A stretch of 46,381 bases of DNA from Spirochaetota bacterium. GTDB lineage: Bacteria; Spirochaetota; JAGLSM01; JAKPMW01. The DNA lies in NCBI GenBank assembly GCA_031283155.1, contig JAITCI010000052.1, positions 1 through 46,381 on the forward strand, read 5' to 3'. Shown one piece after another: positions 16,451 to 25,474 of this stretch (positions are counted from its first letter, which is position 1; each line of letters starts with the position of its first letter). The notes beneath the pieces are model-generated. The model was given only the letters and a program-made list of their open reading frames with translations, had not been told where the DNA came from and ran no database searches. The position numbers were made by a program, and so were the translations under genes.

Positions 16451-17722
16451 GTGCATATCCTCGTGCAAAAATATGGCGGCACATCGGTCGGCTCGGTGGA
16501 GCGTATTAAAAATGTGGCGCGCCGGATTATCAAGAGCAAGGAGCAGGGGTACAGCGTCGTGGTCGTCGTCTCCGCGATGAGCGGGGAGACAAACCGCCTC
16601 CTGGATCTTGCCCATGAGATGACCCCCGAGCCGACCAGGCGCGAACTCGATATGCTGGTTTCCACGGGAGAGCAGGTTTCGATAGCCCTTTTGGCTATGG
16701 CCTTGCAGGATATGGGGCATCCGGCCATCTCGATGACCGGCGCGCAGGTCGGGATCCGTACCGACGCCAATTTTACAAACGCGCGCATCCAGCACATCGA
16801 CGACAAGTCCATGCGGGCGGAACTCGCGAAGGGGTGCATCGTTATCGTCGCGGGTTTTCAGGGGATCGACCAGGGGAATAATATCACCACGCTTGGCAGG
16901 GGCGGTTCGGATACCACGGCCGTCGCGCTTGCGGCCGCGCTGAAGGCGAAGTACTGCGAGATATATACAGACGTCGATGGCGTCTATACAGCCGATCCGA
17001 ACAAGGTTTCCGATGCGCGCCTCCTGCGCGAAATATCCTACGAGGAAATGCTCGAACTCGCGAGTCTGGGGTCAAAGGTTCTGCACTCGCGCTCGGTTGA
17101 GATAGCCATGAATTATAACGTGGTACTCCATGTGCGCTCATCGCTCAATACCACTGAAGGGACTCTGGTCGTGAAAGAAAAAAAAGAAATGGAACAAATT
17201 CGCATCAACGGCGTAACCTCAAAGACCGACGAGGCGCGCGTAACGGTATATGATCTTGATCACAAGCCCGGCGTGGCGGCGGCCGTATTCGGCGAACTCG
17301 CGAAGCAGCGGATCAACGTCGATATGATCGTGCAGCCCAGTTCCACCGAGGCCACCCACACGAACCGCATCTCCTTTACCGTCAAAAAAAGCGATCTCAA
17401 AACCGTCGAGGGCGTTATAGAAAATTTACGCGAGATGGGCGCGGTCAAGGGCAAACACGCTATCGACAGGGATATAGCGATCATCTCTATCGTCGGTGTC
17501 GGCATGAAGAGCCATACCGGAGTCGCTGCGGAACTCTTCGCGATTCTCGCGAAAAACAAAATCAATATAGAAATGATATCCACGTCCGAGATAAAGATAT
17601 CCTGCGTGATCGCGGAAGACAGGGTGCTGGACGCGCTGCGCGGCATCCATGCGGGTTTTGGGTTGGACAAAGAGCCTGAGAAAACCGCGCCGCCGGCCGC
17701 ATCCGCGCGCAAGAGAGCCTGA
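16451..17722 (+). CDS. lysC: Aspartate kinase (monofunctional, two ACT domains)
   Basis: A 423-residue enzyme that phosphorylates aspartate, the first step to lysine, threonine, methionine and diaminopimelate for peptidoglycan. It has KYGGTSVG near the N-terminus, the FQGID and GRGGSDTTAVALA substrate/ATP segments, and two C-terminal ACT repeats. The ACT repeats suggest feedback by lysine and/or threonine; which one cannot be read. Start is GTG at 16451 with AGGAG upstream. The C-terminus ends in an Ala/Arg-rich tail. The stop nearly abuts the cimA start. Confidence 0.95.
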   Translation: MHILVQKYGGTSVGSVERIKNVARRIIKSKEQGYSVVVVVSAMSGETNRLLDLAHEMTPEPTRRELDMLVSTGEQVSIALLAMALQDMGHPAISMTGAQVGIRTDANFTNARIQHIDDKSMRAELAKGCIVIVAGFQGIDQGNNITTLGRGGSDTTAVALAAALKAKYCEIYTDVDGVYTADPNKVSDARLLREISYEEMLELASLGSKVLHSRSVEIAMNYNVVLHVRSSLNTTEGTLVVKEKKEMEQIRINGVTSKTDEARVTVYDLDHKPGVAAAVFGELAKQRINVDMIVQPSSTEATHTNRISFTVKKSDLKTVEGVIENLREMGAVKGKHAIDRDIAIISIVGVGMKSHTGVAAELFAILAKNKINIEMISTSEIKISCVIAEDRVLDALRGIHAGFGLDKEPEKTAPPAASARKRA

Positions 17723-17723
17723 T

Positions 17724-19301
17724 GTGCCGCGCGTTCTCATCTACGATACCACGCTGCGCGATGGGCGGCAGGGCGCGGGGATCGCTTTTGGCACGCATGA
17801 CCTCATAACCATTGTCCGGCGGTTGGACGCGCTCGGGGTCGATTATATCGAGGCAGGATGGCCGGGCTCCAATCCGCGCGACGTGGAATTTTTTAATCTG
17901 CTGCGGCATGAGCGTCTTGTCCACGCGAAGATCGCGGCCTTCGGGAGTACGCGGCATCCCCGGAATTCCGCAGGCGATGATCCCGTGTTACGATGCCTCG
18001 CGGCAAGCGGAGCGCCTGTCATCACAATATTCGGCAAGTCCTGGGATCTGCACGTCCGCGAGGTTTTGGGTATTACCGAAAAAGAGAACCTGCGCGTAAT
18101 ACGCGAGTCTGTCGCCTGGCTGAAGGATCAGGGGCGCGAGGTGATCTACGACGCGGAGCATTTTTTCGACGGGTACCGCGCCCATCCTGAGTACGCGCTC
18201 TCTACCCTGCGCGCGGCCGCCGAAGCAGGCGCGGACTCGATTACCCTGTGCGAAACCAACGGAGGGATGCTTCCGTTTGAAGTCGAAAAAATCACGGCGG
18301 ACGTGATCCGTGAAATCGCTCTCCCGATTGGCGTCCATTGCCATAACGATTCCGGCTGCGGCGTGGCGAATAGCCTCGCGGCGGTGCGCGCGGGCGCGGC
18401 GCTTGTGCAGGGTACGGTAAATGGACTCGGCGAGCGCTGCGGCAATGCCAATCTCTGTACGATTATTGCGGATCTCGCGCTTAAAATGGGATACGAAATT
18501 TTGCCGGGTCCAAGGCATCTTGCCGAATTGAGCGATGTCTCGCGGCTGGTCTCCGAACTCGCGAATATGCCGCACGATCCAAGCCTCCCATACGTTGGCG
18601 CGAATGCCTTTGCGCACAAGGCCGGCGTACACGTGAACGCGGTGCAAAAAAATGCCGCAGCCTACGAGCATACGCAGCCGGAGCTTGTCGGGAACACGCA
18701 GCGCATTTTACTCTCGGAGTATTCCGGAAGAAGCAGCATCATCGCGAAGGCGCGCGAGTTTAACCTGGATCTTGAGGGCAGGGAAATCCCCGCAAAAATT
18801 CTTGAGCTTGTGAAAGATCTCGAGAACAGCGGATTTCAGTTTGAGGGCGCGGAGGCGAGTTTTGAACTCCTGATCCGCCAGGCTCTCGGGCAGTTTTCGC
18901 CGGGGTTTGAACTCAAGGGCTTTCGGATTATCACGCACAAGATCGAGAATAACGATTCGGTCAACGAGGCGACCATCAAGGTTGTGGTCAACGGGATCGA
19001 GGAGATGGCGGTCGCGGAGGGCGACGGTCCCGTCAACGCGCTTGACCGCGCTTTACGCAAGGTACTCGAGCGCTTCTATCCCGTCCTGAAGGAAATGAGC
19101 CTGGCCGATTATAAGGTTCGCATATTAAACGGGAACGCCGCGACTGCGGCAAAGACCCGCGTTCTTATCGAGAGCAAATTCGGCGATGAGGTTTGGGGTA
19201 CGGTGGGGGTATCGGAAAATATCATCGAGGCGTCGTACCAGGCGCTGGTGGATTCCATAGAATATCTCTTTATGAAATATGCCGGGCGCGCCGATGGATG
19301 A
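17724..19301 (+). CDS. cimA: (R)-citramalate synthase
   Basis: A 525-residue DRE-TIM metallolyase. It condenses pyruvate with acetyl-CoA to citramalate, opening the threonine-independent route to 2-oxobutyrate and isoleucine. It shows YDTTLRDGRQG at the N-terminus, the metal-binding GVHCHNDSGCGVANS, the GLGERCGN motif, and a C-terminal LeuA-type regulatory domain. Distinction from 2-isopropylmalate synthase rests on overall likeness (for example GWPGSNPRD and YDAEHFFDG), which fits the CimA group. GTG at 17724 follows the lysC TGA directly. Clustering with lysC suggests joint control of the aspartate family and isoleucine. Confidence 0.9.
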   Translation: MPRVLIYDTTLRDGRQGAGIAFGTHDLITIVRRLDALGVDYIEAGWPGSNPRDVEFFNLLRHERLVHAKIAAFGSTRHPRNSAGDDPVLRCLAASGAPVITIFGKSWDLHVREVLGITEKENLRVIRESVAWLKDQGREVIYDAEHFFDGYRAHPEYALSTLRAAAEAGADSITLCETNGGMLPFEVEKITADVIREIALPIGVHCHNDSGCGVANSLAAVRAGAALVQGTVNGLGERCGNANLCTIIADLALKMGYEILPGPRHLAELSDVSRLVSELANMPHDPSLPYVGANAFAHKAGVHVNAVQKNAAAYEHTQPELVGNTQRILLSEYSGRSSIIAKAREFNLDLEGREIPAKILELVKDLENSGFQFEGAEASFELLIRQALGQFSPGFELKGFRIITHKIENNDSVNEATIKVVVNGIEEMAVAEGDGPVNALDRALRKVLERFYPVLKEMSLADYKVRILNGNAATAAKTRVLIESKFGDEVWGTVGVSENIIEASYQALVDSIEYLFMKYAGRADG

Positions 19302-20130
19302 TCGCGCGATTGGGATTTTTGACTCCGGTCTGGGCGGGCTCACGGTATCGCGCGCGATCCTTGAACTCCTTCCGAATGAGCGCATTTTTTATTTCGGGGA
19401 CACCGCGCGCCTGCCCTATGGCTCCAAGTCGCCCGAGACCGTGCTGCGCTTTTCCGAAGAGAATGTGCGTTTCCTGCTGGGCAAGGACGTTAAGTGCATT
19501 GTCATTGCCTGCAATACCGCGACCGCCATAGCCCTTCCGCAGCTTGCAAAGCAGTTCCCGATCCCTTTTTTGGGGGTGATCGAGGCGGGCGCTGAACGGG
19601 CAGCCTCCTGTACGAAAAATGGCAGGATAGGCGTGATCGGAACCGAGCGCACAATCGCGTCGGGTGCCTACAGCGCCGCGCTTCGTGCGCGCAATCCCAA
19701 TCTCTCTGTGATCGAAAAGGCCTGCCCGCTGCTTGTACCCCTGATCGAAGAGGGCTGGGTGGCGCATGAGGCGGCGCGCCTGGTTGTGCGCGAATATCTT
19801 GATCCCCTTGAGGCCGCAGGCATCGACACCCTCATTTTGGGATGTACCCATTATCCGCTGCTTGCGGAACGCATCCGGGCGTGCTATCCTCAGATCACGC
19901 TTGTGGATTCCGCTTTTTCGAGCGCGCGCGCGCTTTCGCTTATGCTGCGGGAGCGCAGGCTTGAGAGCGGCGGCAGCGCGGATGGGCGTATGGAAGCGGG
20001 GCTCCGGCGCGGTGCCATTACGGTTTGGGTCAGCGACTATTCGGCGACTTTTCATAAAATGGCGGAGGGAATACTCCAGAGTTCGCTGGATGGTGTTATC
20101 TTTTCCATGGATGCGGAAATGAATGGCTGA
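19294..20130 (+). CDS. murI: Glutamate racemase
   Basis: A 278-residue cofactor-independent racemase that makes D-glutamate for peptidoglycan. FDSGLGGLTV at the start, Cys73 in ACNTAT and Cys184 in LGCTHYPLL give the two catalytic cysteines. ATG at 19294 is used because homology begins at IGIFDSG; an ATG 15 bases earlier is possible. It overlaps the cimA end by 8 bases, so it is probably translated by coupling. The last bases nearly meet the SurA-like gene. Confidence 0.94.
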   Translation: MDDRAIGIFDSGLGGLTVSRAILELLPNERIFYFGDTARLPYGSKSPETVLRFSEENVRFLLGKDVKCIVIACNTATAIALPQLAKQFPIPFLGVIEAGAERAASCTKNGRIGVIGTERTIASGAYSAALRARNPNLSVIEKACPLLVPLIEEGWVAHEAARLVVREYLDPLEAAGIDTLILGCTHYPLLAERIRACYPQITLVDSAFSSARALSLMLRERRLESGGSADGRMEAGLRRGAITVWVSDYSATFHKMAEGILQSSLDGVIFSMDAEMNG

Positions 20131-20152
20131 CCGGCGATCAGGGGAGATGCGT

Positions 20153-21097
20153 ATGCGGCGAATCCAAAATATACTTGCGGGTTTTCTCGGTTTTTTGCTC
20201 TGCGCGCTGCCGCTCGCGGCGGTTATTGTAGAGAAAGTCGCGATCAAGGTCAACGATGAGATCATTACTTTATATGAGATCAGCCAGGCGGATATGGAAA
20301 TGCGCCAGGCATTGCAGCGCCAGGGCAGAGCCATCCCCGGCGATTTCAGGCAGCAGGTCAATGATCAGCTCATCAACGAACGGCTTATCTCGCAGCTTGC
20401 AAAAAAAGAAGGGATCATCGTTACCCAAATGGAGGTTGACGATTATATCAACAATATTTTGCGGCGGCAGAGTATGGACGTGGAGGCTTTCAAGACCAGC
20501 CTCGCGCGCGAAGGTATGACCTATGAAAGTTTTTATGAGCAAATCAAAAAGCAGATAGTCATGCAAAAGCTCTTTGGCAAAAATTCGCTCGCTTCCTCGA
20601 TCAACGTCACCGAGGAGGAAGTGAACGCGCTCTATCAAAAGCTCGCCCTGGAGGAATGGCGCATCATGCATATGTATATTTCGCTCCCGCCGGGTGCGAA
20701 TTTCACGCTGCGCAATGCCCGCGAAGAAACCATTAAAAAAGTGGAAGCGGCGCTCGCCCAGAACCCCTGGAATTTCGCGAATATCGCGGCCGCCAATAAG
20801 GCGGATATGTACCGCGATTTCGATTATCTCCTCCCGGGGCCGGATATTCCCAAGTATCTCATCCCTGCGTTCAATAAATTGCAGTGGAACGGGCAGGTTT
20901 TTAACGTCCGCGTCGTCGACGAGATACCGGGGTTTCCGGGCTTTCATTCGTACCTGCTTGTGGATAAACGCCGCGCTCCGCTTGCCAAAGTGCGGGATCG
21001 CGTAGAGGCATTGGCGCGCAGCGAAAAGGAAAATTCGGCGATTGAATCCTGGCTGGAGCAGATGCGCAAGGGTGCCGCGATTGTGTATATGAACTAG
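20153..21097 (+). CDS. SurA-like periplasmic chaperone/prolyl isomerase-like protein
   Basis: A 314-residue exported protein. The start ATG at 20153 follows AGGGGAG. The N-terminus RRIQNILAGFLGFLLCALPL is a signal peptide. It is followed by KVAIKVNDEIITLYEI, the SurA N-terminal hallmark, and a helical chaperone core. A parvulin-like segment may occupy about 170-280, but its active-site residues are not clear, so isomerase activity is doubtful. SurA-type proteins escort outer-membrane barrels, which fits the two barrel genes in this window. The repeat element at 21106 starts 8 bases after the stop. Confidence 0.78.
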   Translation: MRRIQNILAGFLGFLLCALPLAAVIVEKVAIKVNDEIITLYEISQADMEMRQALQRQGRAIPGDFRQQVNDQLINERLISQLAKKEGIIVTQMEVDDYINNILRRQSMDVEAFKTSLAREGMTYESFYEQIKKQIVMQKLFGKNSLASSINVTEEEVNALYQKLALEEWRIMHMYISLPPGANFTLRNAREETIKKVEAALAQNPWNFANIAAANKADMYRDFDYLLPGPDIPKYLIPAFNKLQWNGQVFNVRVVDEIPGFPGFHSYLLVDKRRAPLAKVRDRVEALARSEKENSAIESWLEQMRKGAAIVYMN

Positions 21098-21105
21098 TGT
21101 TTTTT

Positions 21106-21171
21106 CGTCATTGCGAGGGAAGTGAAACTTCCCGAAGCAATCCACTATGACATTTTATCGCTTGGATTGCT
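21106..21171. repeat. Short palindromic intergenic element (simple copy)
   Basis: It begins CGTCATTGCGAGGGAAGT, includes the hairpin GGGAAGT-GAA-ACTTCCC, and has AGCAATCCA (21136-21144) inverted as TGGATTGCT (21163-21171). It is the uninterrupted form of the composite element at 2437-2586. It lies between the surA-like gene and ribH and could act as a transcriptional or RNA-stability element. Similar CGTCATTGCGAG / GAAGCAATCC repeats are common in diverse bacterial genomes. Confidence 0.75.
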
Positions 21172-21205
21172 AACGCCTTAATACCCGTTTTTTGGGAGGA
21201 TGAAT

Positions 21206-21688
21206 ATGCGGGAGATCAGCGGAAAGCTGGATGCGCAGGGCGAATGTTTTGCGCTTGTTGCGAGCCGGTTCAATAATTTCATTACCGAAAGACTGATCGA
21301 AGGGGCTGTGGACTGCATTGTGCGCCACGGCGGCAATGCGGAGGATATTACGCTCATCCGCGTTCCCGGCTCATTTGAGATTGTGGCGGCCGCGCGCGCG
21401 GCAGCGGAGAGCGGACGGTACAGCGCGATCATCGCGCTCGGCGCTCTGATTCGCGGCGCTACCCCCCATTTTGATTTTATCGCAAAATCCCTGACCAGCG
21501 GCATGGGCGCGCTTGCGGCGGAGGGGAAAACGGTTATTACCTTTGGGGTGCTGACCACCGACAGCGTGGAGCAGGCAATCGAGCGCGCCGGTACAAAAAG
21601 CGGCAATAAGGGCTTTGACGCCGCGCTTGCCGCTATCGAAATGGTGCATCTTCTCGGGCAGATTCGCGGATCCGGACAGAAGGCATGA
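21206..21688 (+). CDS. ribH: 6,7-dimethyl-8-ribityllumazine synthase
   Basis: A 160-residue enzyme of riboflavin synthesis that joins the pyrimidinedione with dihydroxybutanone phosphate. VASRFNNFIT, VPGSFEI and GALIRGATPHFDF (catalytic His88) are diagnostic. ATG at 21206 is chosen because GGGAGG ends six bases before it; the ATG at 21200 overlaps the ribosome site. No FMN riboswitch is visible upstream, where the repeat element sits. Other rib genes are absent. It overlaps nusB by ATGA, a pairing common in bacteria. Confidence 0.95.
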   Translation: MREISGKLDAQGECFALVASRFNNFITERLIEGAVDCIVRHGGNAEDITLIRVPGSFEIVAAARAAAESGRYSAIIALGALIRGATPHFDFIAKSLTSGMGALAAEGKTVITFGVLTTDSVEQAIERAGTKSGNKGFDAALAAIEMVHLLGQIRGSGQKA

Positions 21689-22098
21689 GCATTCGCGAGA
21701 AGGCCCGCGAGCTCGCGATGCAAACCCTGTATCAATACGCGCTTCGCGGATCCGACGGCTTTGACGTGCGCGGGAGTTTTGGATGGCTGGATGCGGATTC
21801 TCCCCGCATCCAGGATTTGGCGGCGGAATGGGCGGAGGGCGCGATCGCCGATCTCGATGCGATTGACGCTCTGATTGACGTCCACCTCCGGAACTGGTCG
21901 GGGGATCGCGTGGGCGCGGTCGAGCGTTCGATCCTGCGGCTCGCGGCGCACGAATTGCGATCAAGCCCCGATCTCGCGGTTGAGATCATCATTGATGAAG
22001 CGGTAAAACTCGCCAAGCGGTATTGCGAAGGCGACTCATTCAAATTTATCAACGGAGTATTGGATGCGATTGCCGCGACGCTCGCGCGTACAGTCTGA
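21685..22098 (+). CDS. nusB: Transcription antitermination factor NusB
   Basis: A 137-residue all-helical RNA-binding protein that works with NusE (S10) at boxA in rRNA transcription. It has the N-terminal R-x-x-A-R-ELAMQTLYQY pattern, the central VERSILRLAAHEL block, EIIIDEAVKLAKRY and the C-terminal FINGVLD. Length is normal. Start ATG overlaps the ribH stop by four bases. The next gene starts 35 bases before its end. Confidence 0.95.
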   Translation: MSIREKARELAMQTLYQYALRGSDGFDVRGSFGWLDADSPRIQDLAAEWAEGAIADLDAIDALIDVHLRNWSGDRVGAVERSILRLAAHELRSSPDLAVEIIIDEAVKLAKRYCEGDSFKFINGVLDAIAATLARTV

Positions 22099-24013
22099 AG
22101 AAGATGCGTCCCAGGAGAACCGTACGCATTCACGCGCCATCCTGGGCGGCGCGCTTCTGGCTGCCATGCTGCTTGCGCTTGCGCTTTTCATCCTGCTGAA
22201 AAACCGCGCCCCGAGGGAGGATGATCACGGCCTCCCCGATGATTTTGGGATTCTCTCGCCAGGCGCGCCATTTCCCGATGAGTCGCCTTTGTCCGCCGCA
22301 GTGAGCGCATGGAAGAGCGGCTATCCCTGGCGCGCATTGGATATCTTTGAGGAAGCGCTTGCCGGAAACCTCTCGCAAGCCGAACGCATCGCCGCATACA
22401 ACTATTCCGGGCATATCCGGATCGCGCTTGCGGACATGGCGCAGGCGAGGGCAGCCTTTAATGCCGCGTTACAGCTTGCGCCGAACCCGGGCGCGGAATA
22501 TGGTCTTGGCCGTGTCGCGCAGCTTATGCAGGATATTCCGCTCGCTTTGGAGTGCTACGCGCGCGCGGTTGCAATGCGCGGGGATTTTGCGCTGGCCTGG
22601 AGACGGCAGGGGGATTGTTATTTTGGAGAAGGCGTATATGATACGGCGCGCGAGCGGTACAACCGCGCGCTTGTCTTTTCCGACGAAGAACTGATCCGGT
22701 ATCGTCTGGCGGAGTGCGCGCTTTATCTGCAGGAGCCGCGCGAGGCGGAGCGCCGGTTCCGGATGCTGCTTGACGGCGCCCAGCACAAGAGCATTATCGC
22801 GTATTCGGCGGCGCGCCTCGCGGATATGGAATCCGATAACGGAAATTTATCCGCCGCCATTGGCTATTACCGCCAGGCGATCATGGTTTCCCCCGATGTT
22901 CCGGCCTTTCGGCATAACCTGGGCGGACTCTACCTCATGTCCGGACAGTTTGATCTTGCGATCAATGAGTATAACGAGCTCCGCGCCCTCACCATGAATG
23001 CGGAGGAACGCGCGCAGCTTACCGAGAGTCTCTCGAGAAATCTGGGCGAGGCGTATTATGATCGCGCCGATACCGAATTGGCTCTGCATTTTCTGGCGGG
23101 TTCCGATGCGGAGGATTATGAGGTGCTTTCAATGCTGGGGGATCTCCATTTTTTGCGCGGGGATGAGAATCGCGCGCTTGAGTATTATCAGCGCGTCCTT
23201 GCGAAAGCGCCGCTCTCGAGACTTGCGTTTTTGGCGTATGCCAATATCGGAACCATCTGTCTTGGGCGCGCCGATGTGTCCAGAGCGCTCGCGGCCTACC
23301 TCAGGGCGTCCGAGATTGAACCCGAAAACGCGCAGCTCTTGTACAACCTCGGTTTTGTGTTCCATCAAAACGGGGATACAAAGCAGGCGGAGCAGTCCTT
23401 TTTGCGCGCCTATACCCAGGATCGATCTCTCACCAACGCGCTCTTCGCTTTGGCGTCGATTGCGGGGCGGGATGTTACGCCTGTGGTTAAGGGAGGGGAT
23501 GACAACCGCAGCTTCCTTGAGGAGTATCTGCTTGCGCGGATATACCATCTTGGGCATGAATACTCCCGCGCTGCGGCTTCCGCGAGGCGCGCCCTCGCTC
23601 TTGCCGCGCGCGACGACCCGGCTGCGGCGGTACAGCTTTTGCTCATGCGCGCGCTGCTGGCTCTCTCCGATCAGGAGGGTGCCGGAAAACTTCTGCCTGA
23701 ACTCAGAGAGACCCACTCGCAGGATCCGCTCTATTTATACTGCGCGGCGATGTATGCCCTGCAGAGCCGCGATACCGAAAGCGGGGCGCATTATCTTAAT
23801 CTCGCGAAAAATTATGTAACCTCCCCGGCTCTGCGCGCCTGGATTGTCTATTGGCAGGGAAACCTCGCCTGGCAGAGCGGCAAAAGCGGAGACGCGCTTG
23901 AAAAATACCGCGAGGCGCTGGATCTCGCGCCCGGCCATACAGCCGCAGCCTATAACGCGAGCTATTGTGTACAGCAAATGACAGAAAGCAAAAAGAAAAA
24001 TCAAGGACGATGA
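22064..24013 (+). CDS. Membrane-anchored tetratricopeptide-repeat protein
   Basis: A 649-residue protein. One membrane helix lies at about 27-45 after a basic N-terminus, so the bulk is probably extracytoplasmic or periplasmic. From about residue 75 it is built of TPR helices; clear repeats have A-x-x-x-Y-x-x-A and P-x-x-A patterns, for example ALEYYQRVLAKAP, ALAAYLRASEIEP and ALEKYREALDLAP. TPRs mediate protein contacts. A precise role is not evident. It overlaps nusB by 35 bases and the PHP gene follows within 3 bases. ATG at 22064 has no strong ribosome site; coupling is likely. Confidence 0.85.
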   Translation: MRLPRRSRVQSEEDASQENRTHSRAILGGALLAAMLLALALFILLKNRAPREDDHGLPDDFGILSPGAPFPDESPLSAAVSAWKSGYPWRALDIFEEALAGNLSQAERIAAYNYSGHIRIALADMAQARAAFNAALQLAPNPGAEYGLGRVAQLMQDIPLALECYARAVAMRGDFALAWRRQGDCYFGEGVYDTARERYNRALVFSDEELIRYRLAECALYLQEPREAERRFRMLLDGAQHKSIIAYSAARLADMESDNGNLSAAIGYYRQAIMVSPDVPAFRHNLGGLYLMSGQFDLAINEYNELRALTMNAEERAQLTESLSRNLGEAYYDRADTELALHFLAGSDAEDYEVLSMLGDLHFLRGDENRALEYYQRVLAKAPLSRLAFLAYANIGTICLGRADVSRALAAYLRASEIEPENAQLLYNLGFVFHQNGDTKQAEQSFLRAYTQDRSLTNALFALASIAGRDVTPVVKGGDDNRSFLEEYLLARIYHLGHEYSRAAASARRALALAARDDPAAAVQLLLMRALLALSDQEGAGKLLPELRETHSQDPLYLYCAAMYALQSRDTESGAHYLNLAKNYVTSPALRAWIVYWQGNLAWQSGKSGDALEKYREALDLAPGHTAAAYNASYCVQQMTESKKKNQGR

Positions 24014-24015
24014 CC

Positions 24016-24879
24016 ATGTGGAAAGCGCGCGCTGATCTCCATACCCACAGTACCTGCTCGGACGGAAGCCTCACCCCCGAGGAATTGGTGAGGGAGGCGG
24101 ATATTATCGGGCTGACCTGGTTTGCATTAACCGATCATGACACGATAGACGGGATTCCCCGCGCCCGGGCGGAGATCGAGCGGCGAGGACTCCCCCTGGA
24201 GCTTATCACCGGAGCGGAACTCTCGGCCTATAGCCCCCAAAGCAAGGTTGAACTGCATATCCTTGCCTATGGGTTCTCGCCTGACGATGAAAATCTAAAG
24301 CAGTATTTGGCTGATTTTCAAAATGAGCGGGTAGTGCGGCTCGATCGTATTCTGGCGCTGCTAGCGGAACAGGGGGTGCCGCTTACGCGCGAGCAGGTGT
24401 ATAGCTTTTCCTCCGGCACGAGTATCGGACGGGTACACATAGCGCAGGCGCTCGCGCGGTATGGCTATGTAATTTCACCCTCGGAGGCATTTCAGAAATA
24501 TCTTGCGGACGGCGCGCCCGCATACATTCCGCGCAAAAAATATACCCCGGAAGAAATCATTACACTCATCCATTCCTGGGGCGCGATTGCGGTTCTGGCG
24601 CACCCCAATTATTTCAATAATAAGGGTCTGTCCGAGCAGGAGATAGAGATGGAATTCGGGCGCTGTATTGCCATGGGGCTCGATGGTCTTGAGTGCTGGC
24701 ATAGCAAGGTGGATGAGGATCTTCGGCGCGTCATCAAGCGGCTTGCGCTGCGGCACGGACTCATTTTAACGGGCGGGAGCGATACGCACGGGAATTTTGA
24801 CAACCGCCCAAAGATCGGGGACTGCCGGATGACCGACAGTGCCATGAATAAATTTCTGGCGGCGATCTCTCCTGCGTAA
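24016..24879 (+). CDS. PHP-domain phosphoesterase
   Basis: A 287-residue metal-dependent phosphoesterase. The first metal motif DLHTHSTCSDG begins at residue 7; ALTDHDTIDG follows, and HPNYF plus GGSDTHGN near the C-terminus complete the PHP set. It resembles the family of 3',5'-nucleoside bisphosphate phosphatases (RNase AM/YciV type), though the substrate is not proven. ATG at 24016 has AAGGA eight bases upstream; ATG at 24010 is too close. It is directly coupled to the TPR gene. Confidence 0.88.
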   Translation: MWKARADLHTHSTCSDGSLTPEELVREADIIGLTWFALTDHDTIDGIPRARAEIERRGLPLELITGAELSAYSPQSKVELHILAYGFSPDDENLKQYLADFQNERVVRLDRILALLAEQGVPLTREQVYSFSSGTSIGRVHIAQALARYGYVISPSEAFQKYLADGAPAYIPRKKYTPEEIITLIHSWGAIAVLAHPNYFNNKGLSEQEIEMEFGRCIAMGLDGLECWHSKVDEDLRRVIKRLALRHGLILTGGSDTHGNFDNRPKIGDCRMTDSAMNKFLAAISPA

Positions 24880-24959
24880 CAAACGCTTGCCATTTTCGCG
24901 CGTTTCGGATATTTTTGAGAGGTTGCTATCTTGCTTCAAGCGTTTTTTGAGGAGAGGGT

Positions 24960-25433
24960 ATGGCCGGCAAGAATGATCAGATTAACAGTATCATCGGCGA
25001 GGGTTCGGTATTTGTAGGCAAATTTTACGTCCACGGGTCATTGCAAATCGACGGTAAGTTCGAGGGGGAGATCCGTACCGAGGATCACCTTGTGATCGGC
25101 GAAACCGGCAAAGTCAAGACCGACATAGTGGCGAATCGCGTCACCATAAGCGGTACCCTTGTGGGAAATATAGAGGCGATGGAAGAGGTTCGTCTGCTCG
25201 AAACCGGGCGCGTTCTGGGCAATATTGTTACTCCCCATCTCTTTGTCGAGGGCGGTGTGGTGACACAGGGCATAGTCACCATAACCGGAGGCCAAAAGAA
25301 GGACGTCCGCAAGATCATCATGGATTCCTATTCCAGCGGTCCGGTTCTTCCTGATTTGAAAAGCCACAAGAATCTTGAGGACAAGGAAGATGCGCCCGCC
25401 GCTTCCGCATCCAAGCGCCGCTCCCGCTCCTGA
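24960..25433 (+). CDS. Bactofilin (polymer-forming cytoskeletal protein)
   Basis: A 157-residue bactofilin. The central right-handed beta-helix spans about 15-115, with repeating G-x-x-x-G turns such as SVFVGKFYVHGSLQIDGKF and TISGTLVGNIEA. The tails are charged and unstructured. Bactofilins polymerise on the inner membrane and help set cell shape, often with peptidoglycan enzymes; in spirochaetes they influence helical form. GAGGAGAGG precedes the ATG. The next gene is alanine racemase, also a wall-precursor gene. Confidence 0.9.
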   Translation: MAGKNDQINSIIGEGSVFVGKFYVHGSLQIDGKFEGEIRTEDHLVIGETGKVKTDIVANRVTISGTLVGNIEAMEEVRLLETGRVLGNIVTPHLFVEGGVVTQGIVTITGGQKKDVRKIIMDSYSSGPVLPDLKSHKNLEDKEDAPAASASKRRSRS

Positions 25434-25474
25434 AGGCTCGCTTGTGTATTCCAGGATTTTTGGAGGGATGAGCC

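Noticed and set aside
19270-20361. 363-residue minus-strand frame opposite murI
   Set aside because: Shadow of murI and the start of the SurA-like gene; composition is unlike a protein and no motif is present.
21098-21205. FMN riboswitch ahead of ribH
   Set aside because: I looked for it, but the region is filled by the palindromic repeat and shows no riboswitch core.
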